From: Alopecurus myosuroides
Taxonomy: Eukaryota; Streptophyta; Magnoliopsida; Poales; Poaceae
Reading direction: 5' to 3'
Assembly: GCA_028641055.1 (NCBI GenBank)
Contig: CM054062.1
Location: forward strand, 143,408,144-143,472,143
DNA: 64,000 bases
The notes beneath the pieces were generated by a model, which saw only the letters and a program-made list of their open reading frames with translations, was not told the origin of the DNA and ran no database searches. Each line of letters begins with the position of its first letter. Position 1 is the stretch's first letter. Positions 22,018 through 33,587 of this stretch are shown in pieces. A program made the translations under genes and the position numbers.

Positions 22018-24275
22018 AATTCTCCACTAAGTGTTTTCGTTGTAGCATCTCTGGTACCAATGGAGCGTGCTTCTGTTCTACCAGAAATGCAGGCTATTGT
22101 GGATAAATACCCCATTGTATTTTCCCACCAGATGGGTTACCACCAAGAAGATGCTATGACCACACAATACCATTAGTTCCTAGTGCCATACCTGTTTCCT
22201 TAAGGCCTTATAGAATTGCTCCTCGTCTCCAGACTAGATTGGAGAATCAAAATACAGACTTCTTGAAATCTGATATGATCCACCATATTAACAATGCCTT
22301 TTTCTCTCCTGTTTTGTTGGTTAAAAAGGGAGAAACTGCTTGAAGATTAGTAGTTGACTTCAGGAACTTGAATGCTCTGTACCCATGGCAAGTTATAGAT
22401 GAGTTGTTGGATGAGTTGGCAGGTTCTTCTTGGTTTACTAAATTGGATATGAAGACAGGGTATCATCAAATTAGTTTGACCTTGGGAGAGGAGTTTGAAA
22501 CATCATTCCAGACCCATAATGGCCATTACAAATTTATTGTTACGGCTTTTGAATTGACCGGCGCACTTGGAACATTTCATGAAGTAATACATGATTGTTT
22601 AGCACTTGTTTTAAGGAAATTTTCCCTAGTATTTTTATGTTATTTTGATTTATAAAAATACTTTACCAGAGCATTTGAAGCATGTCGAGCAAGTCTAATC
22701 TATTGTGGAAAAAACATCAATGGAGAGTCAAAATGTATAATTGTGCTTTTGGCCAGAATCAAGTGGGTTACTTGGGGCATGTTGTTAGTGGAGTTGGTGT
22801 TTCTATTGATCAGATAAAATTACAACAATTGAAAATTTGTCCTATGCTAATAACAGTGAAAGATGTCAGAAGTTTCTTGAGCATTACTGGATATTATCGC
22901 AAGTTTATAAAGCATTATGCCATTATCAGTAAACCACTCACTAATTTGTTGAAAAAGGGGGTTCTATTTGTTTGGACACCTGAAGTACATGTGGCTTTAG
23001 ACACTCTAAAAAAAGTCCCTGGTTTCTACCCTTGTCTTAGCTTTACCTTATTTCTCAAAACAATTTTTAATTGAGAAAGATGCTTGCGATGTATGGATTG
23101 GTGTTGCCTTGATGCAAGATGGACATCCTCTAGCTTTTGTCAGTAAAGCTCTTAGTCCAAGGAATCAAACTTTGTGAGTTTATGGAAGGAGTATCTTGAC
23201 ATATTATTAGCCATTGAGGAGTGCAGATCTTATTTGCAAATCCAGGAATTTGTTTTTCAAACTGACCAGAAGAACTTGGTTCAATTAACTGACCAACGAC
23301 TGCCATACTGAATGATAGCAGGAGGCTTTAACTAAATTGATGGGATTGACTTATCGTATATTGTACAAAAGGGAATTAATAATGTTGTAGCTGACGCATT
23401 ATCTCGTCATCCTCATCACAATAATTCTGAGTTGTTTGCCCTGTCCAGCACCCAACTTATTTGGTTGGAAGAGGTACTCTTGAGTTATCAAACATATGCA
23501 AAAGAAGAATATAATTAGGCAGTTGTCGTTGCAACCTGGTTCTCCTTGTTTTCAGTTGGTTTAATGGGATGTTGAGGTACAAAGGTGCGCTTTGGGCTCG
23601 CAATTGTGCTGAATTGCATGCTAAATTGTTCCAAGCCTTCCATACCGGCTGCTGGGAGGCCATTCAGGTTTTCTTGTTACGTGCGATTGCGAGCTCTATT
23701 TCGATTGACTGGTTTGAAAAAATATGTGCAAGAAATGGTCATCTTGTCTCATCTACCAGAAGTCTAAACCTGAGTGAGTTAACTATACATGTTTGCTTTC
23801 TCCATTGCTAGTTCCTGCTCAAGCTTGGGATATAGTTACTATGGATCTCATTTTTGGGCTACCTGTTTTTGGGAAATATGATTGCATCATGGTTTCTATT
23901 GATAATTTTGCAAAATATCGTCATTTTATTCTCTTGAAGCACCCCTTTACTGCACATAAAATTGCTAAAGTATATGTGGATAATGTGTTCAAATTAAATA
24001 GTGCCCCTAAATACATTGTCTCTGACAGGGATCCAATATTCACTAGTAATTTCTGGCAATCATTGGTTGAACTGACTCGTACTGGATTGAAGATGAGTTC
24101 AGCTTATCATCCTGAGATAGATGTGTAGACGGAGCGGGTTAATCAACATGTGAAGTGTTATCTTCATTGCTTTATTAGTGCAAGCCCCGCAAAATGGTTC
24201 AAGTGGTTGTCTCTCTGTGAGTTCTGGTATACCACCAACTGGCACTCATCAGTGGGGAAATCTCCATTTGAACTC
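22018..24275 (+). pseudogene. Ty3/gypsy pol relic, part 1 (RT to integrase)
   Basis: The plus strand encodes a degraded gypsy polyprotein. It runs from an upstream RT block (LRPYRIAPRLQTRLE, about 22205) into RT (VDELLDELAGSSWFTKLDMK style, 22368-22655, with a decayed FGLTNAPATF equivalent), an RT connection/RNase H region (22682-23450), a zinc-binding remnant near 23600, and an integrase core (23793-24128) with AWDIVTMDLIFGLP and ISDRDP-type VSDRDPIFTSNFW. Many frameshifts and stops are present. It is cut on the left by the copia LTR and on the right by the solo LTR at 24276. Confidence 0.85.
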
Positions 24276-25605
24276 TGTTGGGAATATGCCCTAGAGGCAA
24301 TCATGTATGATGTAATTCCCACTGTATTCATAGAGTTATTAAGTTGTCCTTGTGTTGAACACCTGATATATATCATTGAATATGTGATTTGATTGTGGAA
24401 CTATGTATTCATGTTGTTCATACTAAATTGTCCTTGGTCATTAAGGTTGTGATGGACACACACCCTAGACTAATGTGAGAGTTGGCTGATGACTCGGTTC
24501 CACTTGTCATGGGCAGGGTGATGCCATTCCAACGCTCACGGACTTGGCTAAAGAGTTTAGCAAGTCGGACTGACCCACATTGAGATGCAACGAGCAAGTC
24601 GTCATTTGCATGTCTCAATCAATGTAATCCTTAGACCTGAGGTTGTCGTACAATCCGAGTTGTGGATCACCGACTTAGGTTCTGTCAAACGTTGTTCCGT
24701 GACAAGGCAACTATAAAGGCAGTGTTCGGGTCGAATGAGAAGCAAGCTGCGTGATGTGGATAATCAAGATGGGATTTTGCCCCTCCGAATGGAGAGATAT
24801 TCTTTGGGACCTCTCGAGTGATATGATTCAGGAAGCATGGCCATGCGCGACTCAGTTAAGTGTTAACTGTGTCGGTTGACTAAGAGTTAGTCAGATGAAT
24901 CACATGTCACAGATCGAGAAGAGAGTTGAGCTATTTAAGGGATGACGATAAATCGCCTATAGCTCGACAAGGTATATCGTGACGCAAAAGGGACTAAGAT
25001 GAATATCACATTGAAAGGTATGTCGTCATGACTCAATGGTACTTGGGAGTCGGCACGTTCTGCTAGGAGCCGCTACCGATTGATCGATTGGGAGTTGGAC
25101 TCCAATCGTGTCCAAGTCGCCATGAGCCTGCAGGGTCGCACACTTAAGTGCGGGAGCAAGTATTGGTCGGGTTGGACCCGAACCGGAAATGGACTGGTTT
25201 TGTGAGTCGGACTCACAGAGGGAATGGGCCACAAGTGTTGTGAAGCCCATTACCGTACGCTATATAAAGAGGGGCGCAGGTTGCCCAGCGGGCACGTTAG
25301 TCCACTCTCCCATGCGTTGGGAACCCTAGCCCCACTCAGTCCAGCCGCCGCACCGGACCTAGCAGTCTGCCGTCGGAGCTCCTCCTCGTACGTGTGGATA
25401 CCGGCAGAGGTGCTGTACGTTCAGCACTTCGACATTCGCGGGATCGGATCGGCTGGACCGGATCGTGGGACTGCACTGCCCCGACACGCTGCATCGATAA
25501 TCCGCACATGCGCGTCTAGTGGTAATACTTGTGGCCTTCTACCTCGGCTAGATCTTGGAAGCATCGCGTAGGAAAAGTTTTTGTTTATCTCTACGCGTTC
25601 CAACA
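24276..25605 (+). mobile_element. Copia-type solo LTR inserted in gypsy integrase
   Basis: 1330 bp. It starts TGTTGGGAATATGCCC and ends GTTCCAACA, giving a TGTTGG/CCAACA terminal inverted repeat. It is flanked by perfect duplications AACTC at 24271-24275 and 25606-25610. The gypsy integrase frame stops at the left copy and resumes at the right copy. A TATA box (TATATAAA, 25261-25268) precedes a GC-rich segment. The opening resembles Triticeae copia LTRs of the Angela/BARE kind. No PBS or coding region is present. Confidence 0.92.
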
Positions 25606-26340
25606 AACTCCTCTATGGCCATACTCCATGGTACTTTGGAATCTCGACTAAAGATACAATTGCTCCTACAGATATGCAACATTAGCTAAATGAATGTCTG
25701 GTGATTACTAAATTAATCCGCCAACACCTGCTTCGTGTTCTGCAATGTTAGAAAGCTTATGCGGATAAGCATCACATTGAGTGTGTTTTTGCTAAAGAAG
25801 AACAAGTTTTCCTCAAGAAGTCAAGGTACATCCAAATGTTTAGTCATTTTTGGTCCATCGAGCAAACCACAAATTGACAATTCGTTACTATGGCCCGTTT
25901 GCCATTGCAAAGTGTATTGGTGACATGGCGTATAAGTTGGTGTTGCCTGAAACTAGCAGGATACACCCGGTCTTCCATGTTTCACAACTCAAGAAGTTTG
26001 TACCTCCCAAGCATGCCTAATCTGCCAGCTGAGGATGGTACACTGCATGTTCCTGTTCGTGTTCTCCGACAAAGTGTGAACAATTACAAAATCGAACAAT
26101 TCATACAGTGCCTAGGCCCATCAAATGCAAGAAAGTACCAGCCCAGCTTGCACTCCTGGAGTGTGCAAGTGAGCCCTTGTAACCATTTACCTACTTCCTT
26201 GTGTCGTTTGAATTCGGCTTGGCCTTGGCGGCTTTGGCCTCGGATTGTAGATCGAACACACTGTGTTGGTGGTAGGAGGGCAATCACACAGCTACAAAAA
26301 ATTTCCCCTGAATTGCCTATTCTTCCTAGATCCGATTGAT
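25606..26340 (+). pseudogene. Ty3/gypsy pol relic, part 2 (integrase C-terminus)
   Basis: This continues part 1 beyond the solo LTR. It keeps the C-terminal integrase hallmark MAYKLVLPETSRIHPVFH followed by VSQLKKF (about 25920-26005), which precedes a chromodomain in chromoviruses. Beyond that the frame is too broken to tell whether a chromodomain was present. No 3' LTR is recognised before the next element starts at 26376. Confidence 0.75.
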
Positions 26341-26375
26341 TATAGCTACACCCAGTGAGAAATTCGTAGAGGTGC

Positions 26376-27231
26376 TGATGCAGCGCGACCTATGTCTCAC
26401 ACTCCATCATATGTCAAGTCACCATGTATTAAAAAAGGTGAACTCATTCCTCTTATATAACCCATTTCGTACCCCTTTGGATGGTATACTACTTGACCAT
26501 CTACCCATGTACATTGCTAGGTATGAGTCGACGAGTACGGATGCGAGGGGAGATGCCGAGAAATCCCAGGACTCAAGGTCGTCCAAGATGTACGCGTGGA
26601 AGAGGAGGAAGAAGCGAGAAGACGACGAAGAAGAACTGTAGGAAACCCGGCCTCCAGGACGGCTCCGTAACGGAGCCACCCGGCCTAGCCGGCCTCCCTG
26701 CGACCCTCAGGCCGGCCACCCTACAGACTAGCCCGGCCAGTCCGGCTCCCCTCGTGGGAATAGGGGAACCTCCCATTGTATCCCTCTCACCTACCCCTCT
26801 ACTATATATAGGACCCCTCCTCCTCCTTCCTAGGCAAGAGTTGACTTGAGATAGAATTTGGCCGTGTGCTCCTCCTCCCATGTGAAGAACCTCCCCCATG
26901 GGATCCATGGCTACTCCATAGATTCGTCTATTGGATTGTATGAAGATCTCTCCAAGTAGCTACTCTTTCAACTCGTGATTTTGGTAGTTCTTGCCAACCT
27001 CCCCCTTGCGGATTTTGTTAGATTGGTGGACCTGCCGGTGAGAGGAATCGGTTCCAATTAACGTGTTGTTGAGTTGGGTTTACGATCCCTCGTAGACTTC
27101 ATGAGTTATCTCCCCTTTTGTGTGTGTGAGTTCACTGTGTTCTTCGTGTTCATCGCGTTCTTCCCAATCTGCCCACCTCTAGTGCGTCAATCCGTGAAGA
27201 TCGGGCCAGCCTAGAGGCCAAGCCTTCATCA
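26376..27231 (+). repeat. 5' LTR of the non-autonomous element
   Basis: Direct repeat of 32210-33060. A TATA box (TATATATA, 26803-26810) lies about 430 bp in. The GC-rich stretch just before it carries CCGGCC-rich repeats. Confidence 0.92.
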
Positions 27232-27233
27232 TC

Positions 27234-27246
27234 TGGTATCAAGAGC
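27234..27246 (+). promoter_or_regulatory. Primer-binding site
   Basis: TGGTATCAAGAGC starts two bases after the LTR. It is the tRNA-Met complement with one extra A. Confidence 0.75.
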
Positions 27247-28588
27247 AAGGTTGCCACGGATTTGACACCCTCTTTCTCCCCAAAATTTTTGTTGTTCTTG
27301 CCTAAATTCAAAAATTTCCACCAAAAATAGCTCGAATTTGCTTTTGGATTGAGTGCGTTTTGGTAGGTTTTGATCCATAGATCCGCTGCTATACTTGTTG
27401 ATCTATCTTCCTTTGTGTTCCCATGGCCTAATTCCACTTTTCCCCCCTTCAATTTGGTGATTTTCGGAGCAGTTTTCCGCCCCAAAAAGTCAAAATCGCG
27501 ACCAAAATCGCGATTTTTCGAGTGTGCAGGTTTCCCAGCCTCTAGCCCGGCCTGGCTGGCCTCCAGGCCGGCCCCCTAATAGAACAGACCGGCCTCCGGC
27601 GCGGCCCAGGCTGGCCTCCTAGAAAAACAGCCGCGTCCGAAAACCGTTTTGGGCATAACTTTTGACTCGGGACTCCATTTTGAGTGATCTTTAGCTCGTT
27701 TTGTAGGCAACTACATAATATATATCACCATTGCAGGAGATCCATTATTAATTGAAGCCTAATTTAGTGAGAAGGCACGAAACTTTCCATCATATAGGGT
27801 GAAGATCGTCGGAGAGAGGTATAATCATCCCGAATCTTCTCCCTCTTGCATTCCTTTGTGAGCAAACCTACCTTGTGATTACCTTACCTATTGAGTCTAG
27901 TTCATCTATGATTGCTTAGGATTTGCACACTTGTACCGTGTAGTTTCCGAGCGACCGTTGTATGCGCTAATTCATATAGTTTCATATGTTGGCACAAAGT
28001 GAGTGAGCAAAAAGTGAAAAAGCAAAAGAGAGAAGAGAGAAAGAAGAAGAAGAGAGTAAAAAGGAAGCCATAACTTTCCATACCACTTGTAGGAAACGTG
28101 CAATCTCGATGACCATCTCATAGGTGTTGCATTGTGTGTAAATCTTGTAGCCCACCAATAAATTGCAATCGAACTAGCAGCTCTCTTTGTACTTTGGCAA
28201 CACGAGCTTTATAGTCTTCGCTAGAATCATTTGGTTCCTTAGATAACATTTTGGTTGAATTAGTCACATTTATCTCCGTGCGTGCGTTTCCATATATCTT
28301 CTGGAGATTTACTTGTTGTTGCTTTGTGATCATTGTTGTTCTCTACTTTCCATTGCAATATCTTGCTTTCCGGTTGTTCCATTTGCTTTACACTTTCAAT
28401 ACATATCCATCCATAAGCCGTGTGTGTTTTGGAGCGTGTTTTTGGATATTTCGAACTCAAGTCACTTCATTCTTTTTTGTTATCGGTTTCTCTTGGCATG
28501 GTCCACTAGTTCCAATAATTGCTAAAAGGTGAGGTTTGAACTCTTAGGTCTTAACACTCTATATATACACTTGTGCTTGTGAGTTACA
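27247..28588 (+). other. Leader of the non-autonomous element, no gene seen
   Basis: This is untranslated leader between the PBS and the first long frame. It contains a GC-rich CCGGCC tract (27535-27610) and a purine-rich AG tract (28015-28060). The short open frames have no recognisable content. Confidence 0.6.
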
Positions 28589-29176
28589 ATGTGTAGCGAG
28601 AGCGGAGAATATGGAGGCCATGACGCCTATGATGAGTACATGATGGACCACTTCGAATACAACAACGACAACGAATACAACGAGCTTGACATGGGTGACC
28701 TCTACCACGACATGGTGAATCACCACTCCTACGAGCACGACATGGTGGATGACCACTACTATGAGCATGACATGGTGGATCACCACCACTACTACGACCA
28801 TGACGTCGAGCTCTACACCGACTATTCCTCCCCAAGCATCATCAACATGGTGGATCACCACTCCTACGAGCACGACAAGGTGGATGACCACTACTACAAG
28901 CATGACATGGTGGATCACCACCACTACTACGACAACGACATAGAGCTCTACACCGACTATTCCTCCCCAAGCATCATCGACATGGCGGAACACCACACCA
29001 ACCACAACAACTTCGACTCCATGAGCTCCAACGACATGAACCACTACTACAACTACGACACCACGAGCTTGGATGAAGAGATGGAGCCGTGCTGCACCGA
29101 CTACGCATCCACAAACATGGCGGAGTACTACACCGACAATGAATCCACAAGCACGGGGGACAAGATGGAGCTCTAA
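28589..29176 (+). CDS. His/Tyr/Asp-rich repeat protein of the non-autonomous element
   Basis: 195 codons, uninterrupted from ATG. The protein is extremely rich in Asp, His, Tyr and Met. It contains a 45-residue unit duplicated in tandem: the DNA repeats with a 135-bp period, at 28718-28852 and 28853-28987. Each copy includes HHSYEHD, DDHYYEHDMVDHHHYY and ELYTDYSSPSII blocks. The end of the protein carries more diverged TDYAST/TDNEST echoes. I recognise no family. The position matches that of gag, but no gag domain is visible. The His-Asp pattern might bind metal; that is only a guess. Codon bias is strongly towards C-ending codons, unlike its AT-rich surroundings. Confidence 0.55.
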   Translation: MCSESGEYGGHDAYDEYMMDHFEYNNDNEYNELDMGDLYHDMVNHHSYEHDMVDDHYYEHDMVDHHHYYDHDVELYTDYSSPSIINMVDHHSYEHDKVDDHYYKHDMVDHHHYYDNDIELYTDYSSPSIIDMAEHHTNHNNFDSMSSNDMNHYYNYDTTSLDEEMEPCCTDYASTNMAEYYTDNESTSTGDKMEL

Positions 29177-29250
29177 AACTTCTCCAACTCCGACATGGAT
29201 GAGCTCACCTACAAGACTTCCTCTCCAAGATTCAAGGGTCAAGATATCAT

Positions 29251-30054
29251 ATGTCCTATGGTTCATGCTCAAGACCGAGGACCTTCAAGGAGAATGCCAA
29301 GGCCAACAAAAGACAACTCCCTTCTACCTCAAGATGGTGTCATGACAAGAAATCTGACAAGTTGGCAACATTGAGATTGGCTCCTTCAACATCAAAACGG
29401 TGTCATAAGAAGGACATCATCGAGGCTCCATCAGGCAAGAAGGCCAAGCACCCAAGGCATCCAAATGACTTTCGACGTCATCCCACACATGAAGAGCGGG
29501 AACGCCGCAAGCTTCATCGTCAACAAATTTCAACCTCCAAGTTGGTGCCCACACAAGCTACAAGACAACGACACAAGAAGAGAACATCTACACCAACAAT
29601 ACAAGTGCGCAATGACTTCCCCACACACAAGATGGCGGTGAGCGCACATGACAGGGTGTCTCCTTCAAGTGCTACCACAACATTGCCAACACATGCGCAA
29701 GGCATGAAGGATCTATTCCATGCAATGGATACAACCTTCGACAAGTCCGATCATGCTACTTCTCAACGGTTACAAGACCTTGAGAACGCCATCGACAAGA
29801 TCTCCAAGAATCCTTCAAGACGGAGACACAAGAAACGAGATAACACATGCAAGGCCAAGACCACCATGGCGCCCTCAACAAGTATGCATCATGTGGTATC
29901 TACATCAAGTTCCACCACCACAAGGGCTCCCACATGTCAAGATGAAGACCTACAACAAGATGGAAAAAGAGAAGGCCCTCCATTATATGATGATGATGCC
30001 ACGAGCCTACTTTCCCCTCTCCTTCAAGATGAAGACCTCTTATGCCCCATATGA
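29251..30054 (+). CDS. Basic gag-like protein of the non-autonomous element
   Basis: 267 codons. It is Lys/Arg/His/Thr/Ser-rich with several basic clusters (KKAKHPRHPNDFRRHP near residue 73; RRRHKKR near residue 198) and an acidic C-terminal end. It follows the His/Tyr/Asp-rich frame by about 75 bp in another phase, which fits a damaged or frameshifted single polyprotein. A segment near residues 147-190 (AQGMKDLFHAMDTTFDKSD...LQDLENAIDKI) looks like a short helical or coiled-coil region. No zinc knuckle is present. The assignment as gag-like rests on position and composition only. Confidence 0.4.
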   Translation: MSYGSCSRPRTFKENAKANKRQLPSTSRWCHDKKSDKLATLRLAPSTSKRCHKKDIIEAPSGKKAKHPRHPNDFRRHPTHEERERRKLHRQQISTSKLVPTQATRQRHKKRTSTPTIQVRNDFPTHKMAVSAHDRVSPSSATTTLPTHAQGMKDLFHAMDTTFDKSDHATSQRLQDLENAIDKISKNPSRRRHKKRDNTCKAKTTMAPSTSMHHVVSTSSSTTTRAPTCQDEDLQQDGKREGPPLYDDDATSLLSPLLQDEDLLCPI

Positions 30055-30900
30055 AATGGACATGGCCATGTGATGTGGGATTGCCAAGGCGTCGACCAAG
30101 ATGGTGCGTCAAGTGGAGAAGCCGAGCATGGGAGTTTCCCTTCGGAATGGATGCGAGTGATGATGCCAATCTTATGGCTCACACATTTGGAGGCGATAAG
30201 GTTGATGAGGTTGAGCATGGGATTTTCCCTTCAACCAAGGAGGCGTATGGAGTTGAGGATATAGAGCCTACCCCTATGTGCATGTGTTAGAGAGGGTACC
30301 AATCCCATGTGAGCATGAGAGCCACTTAGCCCACGTGAGTGAGAGAGCATGTGAGATGAGTGACTTCACCATATGTGAGATTGAGTGCATACACTTTGAG
30401 GGCACGAGTTATACACCACATGAGTTGAGAGAGGTAGTTGATAGGTCATGTGAGGCCATTTCAAATTATAACAACTTACCAATCTACCTCTAGTGTGTTT
30501 TCCCATGATGTGCTAGGTTCCATGGATGTTGAGGCGCCACTCCTAAAGACGGTGCTTCCTATGGCGAAGAAGATGTACATAGTGGATGAAGGTGATGCCA
30601 CCCCATGTCTACATGAAGATGGACAAGTCGACTACTTGAAGGCCCCTACTCACACAACACCTACTTCATATGAGAAGGATGACAAAGGTATGGGTGTTGA
30701 TGTGACCATGTTCCCACTAGTGTACATGATGAATGATGATTGCTTGCATGCTATGGATGATCCTATTAATATCTCACTTGCTACTATACCTATCACATGT
30801 GATGCTTTACTTTCAAAAAATGTTGATCATGTAATTTTTTCACTTGTGATGATATTGCCATTAACATGCTTTGCTCCAAATGCTTACATTTATGTCCCAT
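30055..30900 (+). pseudogene. Broken frames downstream of the gag-like ORF
   Basis: Short overlapping plus-strand frames (30042-30290, 30278-30493, 30438-30920) share a Asp/Glu/His-rich style with the preceding proteins and include EVEHGIFPSTKEAYGVEDIE. They change phase repeatedly. I recognise no domain. Confidence 0.4.
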
Positions 30901-30904
30901 TGTT

Positions 30905-31962
30905 GCATCCAAAATGTTGAACAATTGTTCTTTCAAATGCTTGGTTTGCAATAATGTTGCTATGATTTCAAATGAGTTTGCCCCTATAGCATCCTCAACT
31001 TTTGGATATTTATTTTGTGAGAATATTGAGTTTTTCCATGTTGAGCTTGCTCAACCCTTCATATTGCATTTTGACCATCCCCATATTTCATACATAATAT
31101 TTGATTTTGATGTATTTGGTCATGTGCGAATGAAGAGACATGTCATGATGGATGACGTGTTTATTTACCATAATTTTTTTTCTTCATTTGGTTTTTTGTG
31201 TGTTTGAGTACCCGCATGCTAATGTCAACCTCAATTGAACATGAATTGACAAAACGAGCTCTTAAGAGCATAATAAAATTGTGTTGCAGATTGAACCTAG
31301 CTCTAATACATTTCTCATGTTTTGCGTCAAACACGTTGAAAAATTGCTCTTTCCTTTGGTTTGTTTGCAAACATGTTTATGATGTTGTTCTCATTTGTGA
31401 CAATAATGATTCCTTGATCTTTCACATAGATGATTTGTGTGTTGCAATAAGTATGATGAACAATTGTTCTTTCCGATGGCTTGCTTGCAACCACAATGGT
31501 ATTTTTAGCATTTCTTGTCATGAGTGTTTTGGTTTCCCTTTCATTGGTGTTGCAACAAAAATGTCGACAAATTGCTATTTCCTATGCTTTGCTTGCACCC
31601 ATGATGATAATATTTGGGACATTCTTCATCGTGTGTTTTTGCCAATGTCTCCTCTTATTTCACCAAGGATTTTGACAAACTTCCATTTCCAATGCTTTGT
31701 GTGCAACCCCTCAAAGTTTCATGGAGATTTCGTGTTCTCATATTTTGGAGATGTTTCCATGAATTGCTTGCACCTTGACCTTGCATATGCACCAGATTTC
31801 ATATATTTGTGTTGTGCTAACGGTGCTATGAAAATGAATGGACATGTAATCAATGATGTGCTCCTCTATCTCGCACACACATGGTTTGCATATGCGTGGG
31901 TACATCACCAAATTTCTATGACGGAGGATCTTACAAGACAACCACATCGACATCTCGCTTAG
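30905..31962 (+). pseudogene. Degenerate coding repeats with NCSFxxFxCNH motif
   Basis: Two plus-strand frames (to 31207, then 31198-31962, 254 codons) carry five related blocks: NNCSFKCLVCNN (about 30915), KNCSFLWFVCKH (about 31340), NNCSFRWLACNH (about 31458), TNCYFLCFACTH (about 31568) and TNFHFQCFVCNP (about 31675). The last four are spaced by roughly 105-120 bp. Three blocks keep a Cys-x2-Cys pair. The frame changes once between the first block and the rest. No known family is recognised, and the array looks like an old tandem amplification. Confidence 0.5.
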
Positions 31963-32196
31963 GTGCCTTCCCTCTACTTAGAAACCCATGCCATGAGCTT
32001 CAAGAATTGGCTACTCTTTGAGTGTTGTTTTGTTTTTCTTGTGAGCTTGGTAGATTACATCAAGGCCAAAGGAACATTGAAGAGCTACCATACCCTTTCC
32101 ATCAAGAATGCCCACATGGTGACTTCGACTTCTACGACAATCCATCTACCTCCTCTACACGTTGATGACGAGTTAGCGTCGAGGACGACTATTTTT

Positions 32197-32209
32197 CAAG
32201 TGGGGGAGA
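32197..32209 (+). promoter_or_regulatory. Polypurine tract
   Basis: AAGTGGGGGAGA directly precedes the right LTR, as in gypsy-type elements. Confidence 0.8.
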
Positions 32210-33060
32210 TGATGCAGTGCGACCCATCCCACTGGGCATGTCTCACACTCCATCATATGTCAAGTCACCATGGATTCAAAAGGTGAACTCATTCCTCTTC
32301 TATTACTCATTTCGTACCCCTTTGGATGGTATACTACTTAACCATCTACCCACGTACATTGCTAGGTATGAGTCAACGAGTACAGATGCGAGGGGAGATG
32401 CCAAGGAAGCCCAAGACTCAAGGCCGTCCAATGTGTACGCGTGGAACAGGAGGAAGAAACGGGAAGACGACGAAAAGAAGGGCAGAAAACCCGGCCTACA
32501 GCCCGGCCAGGCCGGCCTCTAGGCCGGCTCCCTAACAAAGTCGTCCGGCCTCAAGCCCGGCCTAGGCCGGCCTCCCTGCAACCCTCAGGTCGGCCACCCT
32601 ATAGACTAGCCCGGCCAGGCCGGCTCCCCTGCGTGGGAATAGGGGAACCTCTCCTCCTCCACCTACCCCTCTACTATATATATGACCCCTCCTCCTTCTT
32701 AGGCAAAAGTTGACTTGAGATAGAATTGGGCCTTGTGCTCCCCCTCCCATGTGGAGAAACTCCCCATGGGATCCATGACTACTGCATAGATTTATCTATT
32801 GGATTGTATCAAGATCTCTCCAAGTGGCTACTTTTTCACTCGTGATTTCGATAGTTGTTGCCAACCTTCCCCTTGCGGCTTTTGTTGTATCGGTGGACCG
32901 GCCGGTTAGAGGAATCGATTCCAATTAGCGTTATTGACTTGAGTTTGTGATCCCTTCTGTGTGCGTGAGTCTTCATGTTTATCGCGTTCTTCCCGATCTT
33001 CCCACCTCTCGTGTGTCAATACGTGAAGATCAGGCCACCCTAGAGGCTAAGTCTTTATCA
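32210..33060 (+). repeat. 3' LTR of the non-autonomous element
   Basis: Partner of 26376-27231, with a TATA box at 32674-32682. It differs from the left LTR by many substitutions and small indels, so the insertion is not recent. Confidence 0.92.
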
Positions 33061-33065
33061 GGTGC

Positions 33066-33490
33066 TCACAATCTACCCAACACCTCTTTTGACAAGTTGG
33101 TGTGGCCGGTGATTTCTGATATAATTGGTGTAAATGTTGGGTTTGATTTTGAATCGGTCGCTCGCTCGTGGATCAGTTATTCACCTCAAAACATGCAGCG
33201 TCCGTCAACAAGAAAAGGGGAGAGGTGCTGAGGATCAATTGGGTGGGACGATGGCCCTGTCCACGAGCTGCGATGACTCATCTCATGCTTTGGACCGTGG
33301 GGAGCTGGATGATCGGCGAGCCGAAGCATGCAAGATGGTGATCCTGGGATCGTTTTTAGTCTGATCATGGCTTGTCTGTAATCCTGTTTCTACCTAGTGG
33401 TGAAGTTCTGTAATGCTTTTGATCTAAAAAGAAATGTTTGCACATGAGACAAATTAACCACAAAGCAGTTAACCGAGGGTGTAGGGTAAT
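33066..33490 (+). other. Possible LINE 3' scrap
   Basis: A short frame (about 33066-33190) reads FDKLVWPVISDIIGVNVGFD followed by FESVARSWIS. That resembles the C-terminal zinc-binding (zf-RVT) region of plant LINE reverse transcriptases. It then degrades, and no poly(A) or target duplication is found. It is the sequence into which the preceding element inserted. Assignment is weak. Confidence 0.35.
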
Positions 33491-33587
33491 GTCTAATCTT
33501 GAAGCGTTTCCTTCCGCTTTGGGCGCCAGCTTTCACTGATCTGAGAGAAAACGGAACAGCGACAGATAGCCTTCCTCACACGGCCCT

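Larger units (their letters stand above)
26376..33060 (+). mobile_element. Complete non-autonomous LTR retrotransposon
   Basis: 6685 bp with LTRs of 856 bp (26376-27231) and 851 bp (32210-33060). They start TGATGCAG and end with ATCA. A perfect duplication GGTGC flanks it (26371-26375 and 33061-33065). A PBS close to the tRNA-Met complement follows the left LTR, and the PPT AAGTGGGGGAGA precedes the right LTR. The interior has several plus-strand frames but no protease, RT, RNase H or integrase, so it must rely on another element for mobility. Confidence 0.92.

Noticed and set aside
28559..29272. 237-codon minus-strand frame rich in Val/His
   Set aside because: It is the complement of the repetitive His/Tyr/Asp-rich plus-strand frame. 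Its Val-rich repeats are what the GAC/CAC codons give on the other strand.
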